A stretch of 43,076 bases of DNA from Alistipes sp. (GTDB lineage Bacteria; Bacteroidota; Bacteroidia; Bacteroidales; Rikenellaceae): NCBI GenBank assembly GCA_017559615.1, contig JAFYRB010000088.1:1-43076 (forward strand). The letters are read 5' to 3'. The position numbers were made by a program, and so were the translations under genes. The notes under the pieces were generated by a model. That model saw only the letters and a program-made list of their open reading frames with translations. It had not been told where the DNA came from and did no database searches. Positions 16,896 through 26,794 of the stretch are shown here, in pieces (within the stretch, counting starts at the first letter, position 1; every line of letters begins with the position of its first letter).

Positions 16896-17168
16896 ATGGC
16901 AGTAAAACCACTTTCAGACCGCGTATTGGTGAAGCCCAATCCGGCAGAGGAGAAGACCGCTGGCGGTCTCTTCATCCCTGATACAGCAAAGGAGAAACCC
17001 CTTATGGGTAAGGTTATCGCAGTAGGCCCTGGCACCGCAGAGATTGCAATGGAGGTTAAGGTTGGCGATACGGTAATGTATGGCAAGTATGCTGGCGCGG
17101 AGCTTAACTACGAGGGCGAGAGCTACCTCGTTATGAAGCAGGCAGATATCATCGCAGTAATCGAGTAA
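16896..17168 (+). CDS. groS: Co-chaperonin GroES (Hsp10)
   Basis: Seven-subunit lid of the GroEL folding chamber in the cytoplasm. 90 aa, ordinary for the family. The start KPLSDRVLVKP, the mobile loop with EEKTAGGLFIPDTAKEKP that contacts GroEL, the GKVIAVGPG strand, VGDTVMYGKYAG and the end YLVMKQADIIAVIE are all typical. It lies 23 nt upstream of groL, so the two are one transcript. Control appears to be through the -24/-12 promoter at 16826. Confidence 0.97.
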   Translation: MAVKPLSDRVLVKPNPAEEKTAGGLFIPDTAKEKPLMGKVIAVGPGTAEIAMEVKVGDTVMYGKYAGAELNYEGESYLVMKQADIIAVIE

Positions 17169-17176
17169 TAACTTAA

Positions 17177-18826
<1,650 letters not shown>

Positions 18827-18846
18827 TCGAGAGATACAGCATAAAC

Positions 18847-18884
18847 AAAGGAGGGTGTCCAACGCGGACACCCTCCTTTTCTTC
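18847..18884. terminator. Bidirectional terminator between groL and the convergent small gene
   Basis: Stem aaaggagggtgtcc / ggacaccctcctttt with a 5-nt loop and T-rich flanks on both strands. Confidence 0.88.
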
Positions 18885-19268
18885 TTACAAATTAAGAATA
18901 ACATTCGCTCCCGACCATTGGTCTATCTCAAGCGTATGAGCATAACGTCGCTCCGAGCCATACATAACCTCGACACGTAGGTCAAATGGCGGAGTGTCCA
19001 CAATGGACAACGTGCGCGGGAAGGTGTGCGGAAGTATATATATATATAAGGTAAGCTCCGTAGCAGGCTCACTGTCAAGCTTAATTATGCGATTAGCATT
19101 GTAGCCCAATGGTGGGTTTAGCAACTCCGCCCCTGCAGGTGCCACCTCATCCTTCGCCTTTAGGCGCTCTATCTCTTCGCCATCACGCTTTACCGATGCC
19201 ATAACAACGACGTTATAACGCCAAAACTCCTCGAAATTTGAGTTTATTGAGATGTGATATTGCTCCAT
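18885..19268 (-). CDS. Unrecognised small protein (127 aa)
   Basis: No family is recognised. The product is probably cytoplasmic: no signal peptide or membrane segment from the start MEQYHISINSNF. The frame could extend 21 codons upstream, but the ATG at 19268 lies 42 nt downstream of a -7 box and is preferred. Visible features are a beta-rich look, a charged stretch KRDGEEIERLKAKDE, a hydrophobic TLYIYILPHTFPRTLSIVDTP strand region and an end with WSGANVILNL. It is divergent from the yceD homologue, whose protein starts with the same MEQ by chance or by shared context. Convergent with groL across a shared terminator. Confidence 0.65.
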   Translation of the reverse strand: MEQYHISINSNFEEFWRYNVVVMASVKRDGEEIERLKAKDEVAPAGAELLNPPLGYNANRIIKLDSEPATELTLYIYILPHTFPRTLSIVDTPPFDLRVEVMYGSERRYAHTLEIDQWSGANVILNL

Positions 19269-19309
19269 TGTTGTAAAAAATTTCAATCTTTTTGCGTAAA
19301 ACTTTGCTA

Positions 19310-19317
19310 CAAAAATA
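19310..19317 (-). promoter_or_regulatory. Promoter -7 box of the 127-aa protein gene
   Basis: Leftward TATTTTTG, matching TAnnTTTG, 42 nt before the ATG at 19268. Back to back with the yceD promoter. Confidence 0.5.
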
Positions 19318-19324
19318 GTAATAA

Positions 19325-19356
19325 TTTGCACAATTTAGTTTTTTATCGTAAATTTG
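19325..19356 (+). promoter_or_regulatory. Promoter of yceD-rpmF
   Basis: TTTG at 19325-19328 and TAAATTTG at 19349-19356 with a 20-nt spacer, both perfect. Transcription should start near 19363, so the TTG-initiated extension at 19354 is excluded and the ATG at 19375 has a leader of only about 12 nt. Confidence 0.7.
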
Positions 19357-19374
19357 CAGACTATTTGTGCTGAA

Positions 19375-19938
19375 ATGGAGCAAATTGGATTGTATAAAAT
19401 AGCCTATAAGGGGCTAAAAGTAGGAAGCTACGACTTTGATTTTAAGGTAGATAGCGCACTTTTCGAGGCGTTTGAGACCGAGGAAATCAAGGGCGGTGAC
19501 TGCGTGGTGCGTGTTAAGCTCAACCGCAGCGAGTCGATGTTGGAGCTAAATGTTGACATCGAAGGTGAGGTAATTTGTGAGTGCGATCGCTGTTTGGAGG
19601 ATTGTCCAATCGCGATTGACTACAATGGCGACCTCGTTGTTAAGTTCTCGGAGGAGACCGATTTCTACGACGGCGACGTAATGTGGATATCTCCAGGCGA
19701 GGATATGCTCGACCTTACGCAGTATATCTACGAGAGCATCGTGTTGTCGCTACCCTACAGCCGCGTTCACGAAGATGGCCAGTGCAATCCAGAGATGTTG
19801 GCTTCGTTCCAGGAGATTAGCCAGGAGGAGCTTGAGGCGTTGGAGGCACAGGCCGAGGAGGCAGATGTTGTGGCTCTCGACGATGTAAACCGCAGCATCC
19901 TTGAGTCGCTAAAGGCACAGATGGAGAAGGAGGAATAA
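19375..19938 (+). CDS. yceD: DUF177 / YceD family protein
   Basis: YceD-family protein, known in other bacteria from its conserved place before rpmF and, in E. coli and plants, needed for normal 23S rRNA accumulation. Seen here: the two-Cys pairing CECDRCLEDC near residues 70-80 that marks DUF177, a beta-rich N-half and a Glu-rich C-terminal third (QEISQEELEALEAQAEEADV) ending in a helix NRSILESLKAQMEKEE. 187 aa from the ATG at 19375. It is followed after 79 nt by rpmF, matching the widespread yceD-rpmF-plsX order. Symbol given by family and synteny. Confidence 0.85.
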   Translation: MEQIGLYKIAYKGLKVGSYDFDFKVDSALFEAFETEEIKGGDCVVRVKLNRSESMLELNVDIEGEVICECDRCLEDCPIAIDYNGDLVVKFSEETDFYDGDVMWISPGEDMLDLTQYIYESIVLSLPYSRVHEDGQCNPEMLASFQEISQEELEALEAQAEEADVVALDDVNRSILESLKAQMEKEE

Positions 19939-20017
19939 ATGCAGTTTGCAAGGCAGTAATTCCGTCAGGCTGCCGAACAGACATTTGACACATAAAACTT
20001 AAAAACTATATTGTAAG

Positions 20018-20203
20018 ATGGCACATCCTAAACACAAAGTCTCTTCAACACGTCGAGACAAGAGAAGAACTCACTACAAGGCTGTAGTTCCAACTGTAGT
20101 TACTTGCTCAAACTGCGGTTCAGCAGTACTCTACCACCGCGTTTGCCCAGAGTGTGGCTTCTATCGCGGTAAGCTCGCAATCGAGAAGAAGGCAGCTGAG
20201 TAG
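20018..20203 (+). CDS. rpmF: 50S ribosomal protein L32
   Basis: Small zinc-ribbon protein of the large ribosomal subunit. Starts MAHPKHKVSSTRRDKRRTHY, the usual basic N-terminus, followed by CSNCG and CPECG, the four zinc ligands of the Cys4 form (no Cys-lacking paralogue is seen). 61 aa is normal. Lies between yceD and plsX as in most bacteria; a hairpin terminator follows, so plsX may get less read-through. Confidence 0.97.
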   Translation: MAHPKHKVSSTRRDKRRTHYKAVVPTVVTCSNCGSAVLYHRVCPECGFYRGKLAIEKKAAE

Positions 20204-20217
20204 TCTTCACAGTAACT

Positions 20218-20262
20218 AAAGGAGCAATACCGCGACAAACGGGTTGCTCCTTTCTCTTTTAT
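20218..20262 (+). terminator. Terminator after rpmF
   Basis: Stem aaaggagcaa / ttgctccttt around a 16-nt loop, followed by a pyrimidine-rich CTCTTTTATT. Confidence 0.75.
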
Positions 20263-20326
20263 TCTAACCCAGAAACCATTGCCAACTTCCCCAGGCAACA
20301 CTTTGTTTCACCAATCTTTGGAAACT

Positions 20327-21373
20327 ATGATTAAGATCGGTATTGACGCTATGGGCGGCGACTTCGCCCCTGAAGTAGCTATCGAAGGCGCTATAATGTC
20401 CCTTAAATATCTCGATAAGGATAGCCGTATCGTACTCTTCGGCGACCAAAATCGTATCGTGGAGCTCCTCAAGAAACATAACTGCTCGGTAGATAACTTC
20501 GATATCGTTGCTACCACACAGGTTATCGAGATGGGCGACCACCCTGCAAAGGCATTTATCTCGAAGCGTGACTCGAGCATCACCGTAGGCTTCAACTATC
20601 TTGCCGAGGGTAAGGTAGATGGCTTCGCAAGTGCAGGTTCTACGGGTGCTATGATGGTTGGCTCGATGCAGGTTATCAAGCCTATCGAGGGTGTTATCCG
20701 CCCTGTATTGGCGACGCTGATACCTACAGTATCCGCAGAGCGCGGTATCCAGCGCGCAGTATTGATGGATGTAGGTCTCAACGTAGATGCAAAACCAGAG
20801 GTATTGGCACAGTATGGTCTTCTTGGCTCTATCTATGCCAAGTCGGCACTCCAGATGGAGAACCCTCGCGTAGCGCTCCTCAACATTGGCGAGGAGGAGG
20901 GCAAGGGTAATGCTCAGGCCAAGGCTACGTACGATCTTATGAAGGAGGATAAGCGTTATAACTTCGTGGGTAATGTCGAGGCTTCGTATATCTTCACAGG
21001 TAAGATTGGCGATGTTGTGGTTGCTGATGCCTTCGTAGGTAATAGCTTGCTCAAGATGGCGGAGGCTCTCTACCGCATCAACTTCAAGCTCGGCGGTGGT
21101 AAGCCACGCATCAAGAACTTCTTGCGTCCACTCCTCGGTCGTATCGTTCCAAAGCTATACTTCCAGAACGACTTCTGGGATGCTATGAACGCCGAGAGTG
21201 TTGGAGGTTTGCAGGTTATGGGTATCAACGCTCCTGTTATGATTGGTCACGGCAGCTCTTCGGCGCGCGCCATCTGCAGTATGATTCTTTCGATGGAGCG
21301 CGACATCAAGAGTAACTTCCCTGCAAAGCTTCGTGAGGCACTCAAGGAGTCAAACAGCGAGGATAACGAGTAA
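20327..21373 (+). CDS. plsX: Phosphate acyltransferase PlsX
   Basis: Peripheral membrane enzyme that makes acyl-phosphate from acyl-ACP for phospholipid synthesis. The first in-frame ATG at 20327 gives MIKIGIDAMGGDFAPEVAI, the exact family start; a longer TTG frame from 20279 would add residues without homology and overlap the rpmF terminator, so it is rejected. Other marks: FASAGSTGAMMVGSM, NIGEEEGKGN, and GTGSSARAI-like HGSSSARAICSMI near the end. 348 aa, typical. fabH, the common next gene, is absent; a lipoprotein gene follows. Confidence 0.95.
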   Translation: MIKIGIDAMGGDFAPEVAIEGAIMSLKYLDKDSRIVLFGDQNRIVELLKKHNCSVDNFDIVATTQVIEMGDHPAKAFISKRDSSITVGFNYLAEGKVDGFASAGSTGAMMVGSMQVIKPIEGVIRPVLATLIPTVSAERGIQRAVLMDVGLNVDAKPEVLAQYGLLGSIYAKSALQMENPRVALLNIGEEEGKGNAQAKATYDLMKEDKRYNFVGNVEASYIFTGKIGDVVVADAFVGNSLLKMAEALYRINFKLGGGKPRIKNFLRPLLGRIVPKLYFQNDFWDAMNAESVGGLQVMGINAPVMIGHGSSSARAICSMILSMERDIKSNFPAKLREALKESNSEDNE

Positions 21374-21382
21374 CAAACCATT

Positions 21383-21414
21383 AGGCTGACTGGAGGAATT
21401 TGGTCAGCCTTTAT
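21383..21414 (+). terminator. Weak terminator after plsX
   Basis: Stem aggctgac / gtcagcct around 12 nt with a short TTTAT tail; read-through into the lipoprotein gene is likely. Confidence 0.5.
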
Positions 21415-21432
21415 CTTAAAAAAATATTGATT

Positions 21433-22002
21433 ATGAAATACTTAAGCATACTATTGGCACTACTTTTCGTAGTTGCGTGCGAGCCAGCAGTTGATAAACC
21501 CGAAACTCCAACACCCCCAAATCAGGAGGAGAACGGCGAGGAGAACGGAAACGATGAGAATGGCGAGGAGAATGGCAATGATGACAGCTGGATTGATGAG
21601 GTTATCGACACATCGGGTGCAGACTACCTCTTCAAGGATGGCATCACAGGCAAGGTGATGTTCTTGGAGTATAACGGCCTTAGCAACGACTACATCTCAC
21701 TCTATGACAACGCAACAGACCTCACACTCTTCTTGGACCTCTACTCACCAATGTTGTACGACTACGTTACACCAGGCATCTACACCTTTGGTGATGGTGC
21801 GGCGATGACAGCTCATCGTGAGTATTGCTACATCCACTTCCCTGATGACACGTTGATGCGCTTCACGGATGGTCGCGTAAAGGTGATTACTGACCCAGAG
21901 CACTCGTCGGGATATCCCTACTACCACATCACAGCACGTTTCGTGAATGAGGCGGGAGAGGTTATCGTAGCCGACTACGAGGGACAGCTAATTGCGCAGT
22001 AA
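21433..22002 (+). CDS. Surface lipoprotein with a repeated EENGND linker
   Basis: Lipoprotein signal LLALLFVVAC (Cys17), then a Pro-rich and very acidic linker in which NGEENGNDE occurs twice (27-bp DNA units at 21532-21558 and 21559-21585). The folded part from about residue 55 is beta-rich, with no enzyme motif. It shares a pattern with the units of the 351-2684 lipoprotein: a strand pair F-x-DGRVKV, then an I-T-A-x-F strand and a final Y-x-G-x-L-I. 189 aa from the ATG at 21433; an upstream ATG at 21400 would give 11 extra residues before the signal sequence and lies in the plsX terminator. No own promoter is visible, so it may depend on read-through. Function unknown. Confidence 0.8.
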   Translation: MKYLSILLALLFVVACEPAVDKPETPTPPNQEENGEENGNDENGEENGNDDSWIDEVIDTSGADYLFKDGITGKVMFLEYNGLSNDYISLYDNATDLTLFLDLYSPMLYDYVTPGIYTFGDGAAMTAHREYCYIHFPDDTLMRFTDGRVKVITDPEHSSGYPYYHITARFVNEAGEVIVADYEGQLIAQ

Positions 22003-22026
22003 GCAAGGCTCATACCTATATATATA

Positions 22027-22069
22027 ATAATAGAGGGTATCCCAATTGGGACACCCTCTATTATTTGTT
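22027..22069. terminator. Bidirectional terminator between the lipoprotein and GH57 genes
   Basis: Stem aatagagggtatccc / gggacaccctctatt with a 4-nt loop and A/T-rich flanks in both directions. Confidence 0.85.
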
Positions 22070-22080
22070 ATGGCCGTCTA

Positions 22081-23259
22081 TTATAGCTTATCAAGCTCAA
22101 TCTCGAAGTCAGCCAACACGTTCATATAGTTGATGAACGCCTCGTAAGCCGAGCCATAAGGGTTGAAGTATGAGTGAACATCGCCATCCGAGAACCACTT
22201 TGTAGCCATATAGTAGAAGTGGTCAGAGTTCTGCATAAAGTGCCATACATACTCGAAATCCTTATTCTTCGCCTTCTTAACCTTTGGTGCCAAGGCGTAC
22301 AACTTCTTGAATGCCTCGTTCTGAAGGTCGTTACCCAACCACGCTGTAACGTCGCGCTCCTCATCTGCCCACGACATAGCGTAAGGACAGTGAAGAACTG
22401 CCACAGGCTGGAGCTTCTTCGAAGCCTCGCTAACAGTTGCAAACTCCACCTCGCCAGTAGCAAGAAGCGCCGCAGGAAGAGCCTTCATAAAGTCGAAGAT
22501 ACCTGTCGATGCCTTCTGATGCTCGCCGAATGTCTCGTAGTCCATAAAGAGGTTTACTACATCGCCATTCTCCGAAGCAACCCACTGTGCATACTTATCA
22601 GCCGTAAGAGGCCACTCTGGCCAACCCTCGTTCGAGAAGCGGAATGCGATATCGTCCGAAAGTTTGTAGTTACGCAACAACAGACGGAGCTTATTATCCA
22701 TAGCATCGGTATAGAGGAAGTTTGGCGACTTCCAGCCAAGGATATGACGTGCGCCCTCGGCAAGCATAGTCTTGAAGCCCATATCCTCAACCGCCTTTGC
22801 AATCTCGTCAGAGTAGATAAGCTCGGTATTACGGAACGCCGTAGGCTTAACACCAAACTCATCCTTAAGCATCTGTGAGTGGAGCTTCACCTCCTGCTTA
22901 AACTCCTCAACAGAGTAGAGCGATGAGAGTGAGTGAGAGTAGGTCTCGGCAAGGAACTCCACACATCCAGTCTCAGCAAGACGCTTGAATGACTCGAGAA
23001 CCTCTGGAGCATAGGCCTTAAACTGCTCAACAGCAGAGCCTGTGATAGAGAACGAGCAACGCAAAGCACCCTTATGCTCGTTGATCAGATTCAAGAGCAA
23101 TGCATTCATAGGGAGGTAGCACTCGCGAGCCACCTTCTGCATAATAGCACGATTGGTGAAGTCGTCGAGGTAGTTATGGTCGTTACCCATCTGGAAGAAG
23201 CGATAGGTCTTCAAACGCCAAGGCTGGTGAACCTGAAAATAGAAACAAACTGTCTTCAT
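22081..23259 (-). CDS. GH57 alpha-amylase-type glycoside hydrolase
   Basis: Cytoplasmic (no signal peptide) alpha-glucan enzyme acting on glycogen. The five GH57 signatures are largely visible: HQP at 11-13; GCVEFLAETYSHSL at 98-111; AFRNTEL with Glu146 as the candidate nucleophile; FMDYETFGEH at 238-247 with Asp240 as acid/base; and a C-terminal helical region with YVWHFMQNSDHFYYM. 392 aa is on the short side for GH57, with the barrel and a compact C-terminal bundle. Last gene of the operon debranching enzyme, synthase, GH57, a fixed cluster in Bacteroidales. It could be a branching enzyme or an amylase; the sequence alone does not settle it. Confidence 0.9.
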   Translation of the reverse strand: MKTVCFYFQVHQPWRLKTYRFFQMGNDHNYLDDFTNRAIMQKVARECYLPMNALLLNLINEHKGALRCSFSITGSAVEQFKAYAPEVLESFKRLAETGCVEFLAETYSHSLSSLYSVEEFKQEVKLHSQMLKDEFGVKPTAFRNTELIYSDEIAKAVEDMGFKTMLAEGARHILGWKSPNFLYTDAMDNKLRLLLRNYKLSDDIAFRFSNEGWPEWPLTADKYAQWVASENGDVVNLFMDYETFGEHQKASTGIFDFMKALPAALLATGEVEFATVSEASKKLQPVAVLHCPYAMSWADEERDVTAWLGNDLQNEAFKKLYALAPKVKKAKNKDFEYVWHFMQNSDHFYYMATKWFSDGDVHSYFNPYGSAYEAFINYMNVLADFEIELDKL

Positions 23260-23271
23260 ATATCAATCTTT

Positions 23272-24591
23272 TTATTTGTTACACTTATCGATAGCCTGCT
23301 GATATACATCCTTAATCTTCACAGCAGCTTTGTACCATTTGAGGTTATTAACCTCCTCCATACCCTTCTCCTGGAACATCTTCGCAAGAGCTGGATAGGT
23401 GATAAGGCCATAGATAGCATCTGCCATAGCATCTACATCCCAATAGTTCACCTTAACGGCATAGTCCAAGACCTCGGCTACACCACTCTGATGCGAGATG
23501 ATTGTAGGTACGTTCGAACGCATAGCCTCCAATGGCGAAATACCGAATGGCTCCGATACCGAAGGCATAATATATACATCCGACAACTGGAACATCTTCT
23601 GCACATCGTCACCCTTGAGGAAGCCTGTAAAGTGGAAGCGGTCGGCGATGCCGAGCTGCGCAACACGACGAATACAGTGGTTCATCATATCACCCGAGCC
23701 TGCCATTACGAAACGTACGTTAGGCACACGTGCAAGAACCTTCGCCGCAGCCTCGATGAAGTAGTCTGGACCCTTCTGGAAGGTGATACGTCCCAAGAAA
23801 GTTACAATCTTATCCGCTACGCCACGCTCTGGCACAGGGTTATCGTTCTCGGCAAACTGAACGGCGTTATGTACCGCTACAACCTTCTCTGGCTCAATAT
23901 GATATTTGTCGATTACGATATTACGTGTAAGGTTCGACACCGCGATAACCATATCCGCAGCAGCCATACCCGCACGCTCAATCTCATAGACACGTGTATC
24001 AATATTATCGCTTGACGAGCGGTCGAACGATGTTGCGTGCATATGAACAACAAGTGGCTTACCCGACACGCGCTTTGCAGCGATACCCGCAAAGTATGTC
24101 AACCAGTCGTGAGCGTGAATAACATCAAACTGTCCCTCGAGCTGTCGCGCAACCTCCGCAGCAACAACAGCATAGCGAGCAACCTCCTCCATAATATTTG
24201 CGCCATACTTACCCGAGAAGGTATAACGCTGTGTCCAGCTATCACCCTTACGCTCCCAGAACTTCTTACCCGTGCGCTCGTAACCCTCGCGGTATGTAGC
24301 CCACTCCTCTGGCGAGATGTATGGAACCATATTCGAGTCGATATGGATGAACGAAATCTTACGCATAATGTCATCCGCACCCTCGATGCTTGAGTCGCAA
24401 TATGTAGCCTCGATGTCGCTGGCGTTGACAACCTTCACAAAGCTCTCATCCTCGTCACCCGAAGCCTTTGGCATCACGAAGATAACCTCGACATCGTTAC
24501 GAGCCAAGCCCTGTGTCATACCGTAGCAGGCGGTACCCAAACCTCCAGCGATGTGGGGTGGGAACTCCCATCCGAACATTAGTACTCTCAT
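23272..24591 (-). CDS. GT4-type glycogen synthase / glycosyltransferase
   Basis: GT-B fold glycosyltransferase that likely extends alpha-1,4-glucan from a nucleotide-glucose donor. The N-terminal donor/acceptor loop is HIAGGLGT (13-20), analogous to the KxGGL of glycogen synthases; FDVIHAHDW and an inter-domain VVHMHATSFDR follow; the C-domain has VTFLGRITFQKGPDYFIEA and the E-x7-E signature in SVSEPFGISPLEA. 439 aa. It starts 20 nt after the debranching gene stop and ends 12 nt before GH57, so one transcript is likely. The donor (ADP- or UDP-glucose) cannot be told from the sequence. Confidence 0.9.
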   Translation of the reverse strand: MRVLMFGWEFPPHIAGGLGTACYGMTQGLARNDVEVIFVMPKASGDEDESFVKVVNASDIEATYCDSSIEGADDIMRKISFIHIDSNMVPYISPEEWATYREGYERTGKKFWERKGDSWTQRYTFSGKYGANIMEEVARYAVVAAEVARQLEGQFDVIHAHDWLTYFAGIAAKRVSGKPLVVHMHATSFDRSSSDNIDTRVYEIERAGMAAADMVIAVSNLTRNIVIDKYHIEPEKVVAVHNAVQFAENDNPVPERGVADKIVTFLGRITFQKGPDYFIEAAAKVLARVPNVRFVMAGSGDMMNHCIRRVAQLGIADRFHFTGFLKGDDVQKMFQLSDVYIMPSVSEPFGISPLEAMRSNVPTIISHQSGVAEVLDYAVKVNYWDVDAMADAIYGLITYPALAKMFQEKGMEEVNNLKWYKAAVKIKDVYQQAIDKCNK

Positions 24592-24611
24592 AGATATATC
24601 TTTTTTACGTT

Positions 24612-26630
24612 TTACTTCTGAACACTCTTACGTACACACTTACGCTTTGGCTTCTCCTCCTTCGCCGCAGCCTTCGAAGTAGCCTTCTTCGCGCTCTTCT
24701 TTGGCGCATACTTCTCGACCATCTGGTTGATAAGGAGCAAGCCTGCAACCGATGTAGCGTGAGATACCGAGCCACGTGGACCGTGTGGAGGATCACCCTC
24801 GAAGCGCTCCGAAACAGAGCCTACGCACTTTGTCTGAAGCTCGCTGTCGAATGCCTCCAACAGAGCCTTCGCCTCCTTGTAGTAGCGCTCACCAGAGAGC
24901 TTGAAGCAAGCAGCAACATAGAATGTCAAAGGCCAAATCCACGCCGAGCCATTACGTGATGCGAGATCCTGCGAACGCTGATCCTCGTTGTAGTTCGACT
25001 TATAGAGTACGTTACGTGGCGAGAGGGTACGCAGACCGCGAGGTGTGAGCAAGTGGTCACGAACAGTCATAACCGTACGTACAATCTGCTCCTCGTCGAG
25101 CATAGTATAATCCAAACCGCACGCAACAATCATATTGCAACGGATAAACTTATTCACCTCGTCGTAGTTCACATAATCTGCCAAGTATCCCTCCTCGTTG
25201 AGCCAGAACTTCTCCACGAACGACTTCTTGGTCTTCTCTGGGATGCTCTTCCACTCTGCTACGAAGGCCTTATCGCCCTGCTTCTTCGCAAGGGCCAATG
25301 TATATGATACGGCGTTATACCACAATGCCTGAAGCTCGACAGGATAACCACGGCGTGGTGTTACGGCGTGACCATCGACCATAGCACCCATCCAAGTCAA
25401 AGGGCGGTCTGCCCAAGCCCAAATAAGGCCATTATCGTGAAGACGGATATCCTCATAAAATCCTGCACGGAATGCCTCGAGGATGCCCTTCATAACATCA
25501 CCATACTTTGCCCAAAGCTCCTTCTGTGTGATATGTCCCTCGAGCTGCTGAAGAGTGTAGTAGAACCAAAGTGGAGCATCTACGGCTGTTGGCACGTAAC
25601 GGCCCTCAAGAAGGCCACTCTCCTTAATATCGCGTACCGCAGTGTCAAGTGCTGCGATGCAATCCTCCTTGCGGCCCTGTGTAAGCGTCAAGCCTGGAAG
25701 TGCCATAAAGGTATCCTCCATAAACGAGCCGAACCAAGGGTAACCCGCAACAACCTCCGTGCGGTCACCAGGACGACGGATGATGAACTGACGTGCCGAG
25801 TGCTGCAAGCAGCTGAGGAAGTCAATCTTGTGTGTGCGGTGTGCTATCTGCTGCTCATACACCTCGGTGATGGTATCTGGCGTTGCCATAAGGTCGGTAG
25901 CGGCAGAGAAAATCACGCTCTCGCCCTTCTTAATCTTAAACTCGAAGTAGCCCGTAGTGAGCAAATCCTCGTGGCCCTCATAGCCGCGTGCCAACTCCTT
26001 GCGATACTCGAAGTTGTAGTACCAATCTGGAGCTGCGATAAACTCAGCATCCTCCTTATTGAGCTGCATATGCAACCAAGGGAATCCATCGTACAAGCGA
26101 CACTTAACACCATAAGGGATAGGATATGCACGGCCATCAGCCTCCATATTAGCCTTCGACAAAGCGTGCTTATCGCGGAAGGCCAACAATGGGCGAAGAC
26201 GCAACGTAGTCTCGGAGTGAGCATCCACCAACGTATAGCGAATCATAAGCTGTGTGCGGTTATGCACCCACAACAACTCCTTCTTGAGAATCACGCCACC
26301 CACACGATAGGTAATCGTTGGCACTGGAGTGTACTCAAAGTCGGTGATATACTTATGACCACGAGGCTCATACACACCCTCGAAGCGGTGTAGAGCGAGG
26401 TTAAACGACTGGTCGTGCTGAACTACAGTCTCATCGAGCGACGATAGCAACACATATGTGCGGTCGCTCTGGTCAATAGGAGCAACCATCAAGCCGTGAT
26501 ACTTACGTGTGTTGCATCCCACGATTGTAGTACTCATATAACCGCCACGACGGTCTGTCGAAAGCACCTCTCTGTCAAGCGAGTACTCCAAGTTTCCCAA
26601 CTCACGTTTGTCGAATTTTAGTCCTGACAT
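24612..26630 (-). CDS. Glycogen debranching enzyme (amylo-alpha-1,6-glucosidase, GH133 type)
   Basis: Removes alpha-1,6 branch points from glycogen. N-terminal domain with GGYMSTTIVGCNTRKYHGLMVAP (about residues 30-52), then a (alpha/alpha)6-barrel with YPWFGSFMEDTFMALPGL, NGLIWAWADRPLTWMGA and TPRRGYPVELQALWYNA, where the conserved Glu is catalytic by homology. 672 aa. The family core ends near residue 640; the last 30 residues (643-672, starting PKKSAKKATSKAAAKEEKPK) hold 13 Lys/Arg and look like a histone H1 tail, which is not part of the enzyme family. First gene of the glycogen operon. Upstream are a -7 box and a leader of about 115 nt. Confidence 0.92.
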   Translation of the reverse strand: MSGLKFDKRELGNLEYSLDREVLSTDRRGGYMSTTIVGCNTRKYHGLMVAPIDQSDRTYVLLSSLDETVVQHDQSFNLALHRFEGVYEPRGHKYITDFEYTPVPTITYRVGGVILKKELLWVHNRTQLMIRYTLVDAHSETTLRLRPLLAFRDKHALSKANMEADGRAYPIPYGVKCRLYDGFPWLHMQLNKEDAEFIAAPDWYYNFEYRKELARGYEGHEDLLTTGYFEFKIKKGESVIFSAATDLMATPDTITEVYEQQIAHRTHKIDFLSCLQHSARQFIIRRPGDRTEVVAGYPWFGSFMEDTFMALPGLTLTQGRKEDCIAALDTAVRDIKESGLLEGRYVPTAVDAPLWFYYTLQQLEGHITQKELWAKYGDVMKGILEAFRAGFYEDIRLHDNGLIWAWADRPLTWMGAMVDGHAVTPRRGYPVELQALWYNAVSYTLALAKKQGDKAFVAEWKSIPEKTKKSFVEKFWLNEEGYLADYVNYDEVNKFIRCNMIVACGLDYTMLDEEQIVRTVMTVRDHLLTPRGLRTLSPRNVLYKSNYNEDQRSQDLASRNGSAWIWPLTFYVAACFKLSGERYYKEAKALLEAFDSELQTKCVGSVSERFEGDPPHGPRGSVSHATSVAGLLLINQMVEKYAPKKSAKKATSKAAAKEEKPKRKCVRKSVQK

Positions 26631-26753
26631 AATCTATCTATTATATTTATATGTATTTACGCGTCTATATACAACATTCCACACCGCAACTCTTTTACTA
26701 TCAGTAAGATACAATAGCGTCGGGCGGTGCCGAGAAAGGAATCTACATTTTTT

Positions 26754-26761
26754 CAAAGATA
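26754..26761 (-). promoter_or_regulatory. Glycogen operon promoter -7 box
   Basis: Leftward TATCTTTG, perfect, with a TTTG 29 nt upstream (26790-26787), slightly further than ideal. The implied 5' leader to the ATG at 26630 is about 115 nt long, more than other leaders here. Confidence 0.55.
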
Positions 26762-26794
26762 AAATTACAACTTTATTTCGAAAAATCAAAATAT

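Noticed and set aside
19354..19374. TTG start for yceD giving seven more residues
   Set aside because: The TTG lies inside the -7 box, upstream of the likely start of transcription.
23074..24015. 313-codon plus-strand frame over the synthase and GH57 genes
   Set aside because: Antisense shadow of two well-supported genes; no promoter and no recognisable domain.
25368..26393. Long open frame (341 codons) on the plus strand
   Set aside because: It is antisense to the debranching enzyme, whose motifs are clear. The frame is a by-product of biased GAG/AAG codon use and shows no protein family pattern.
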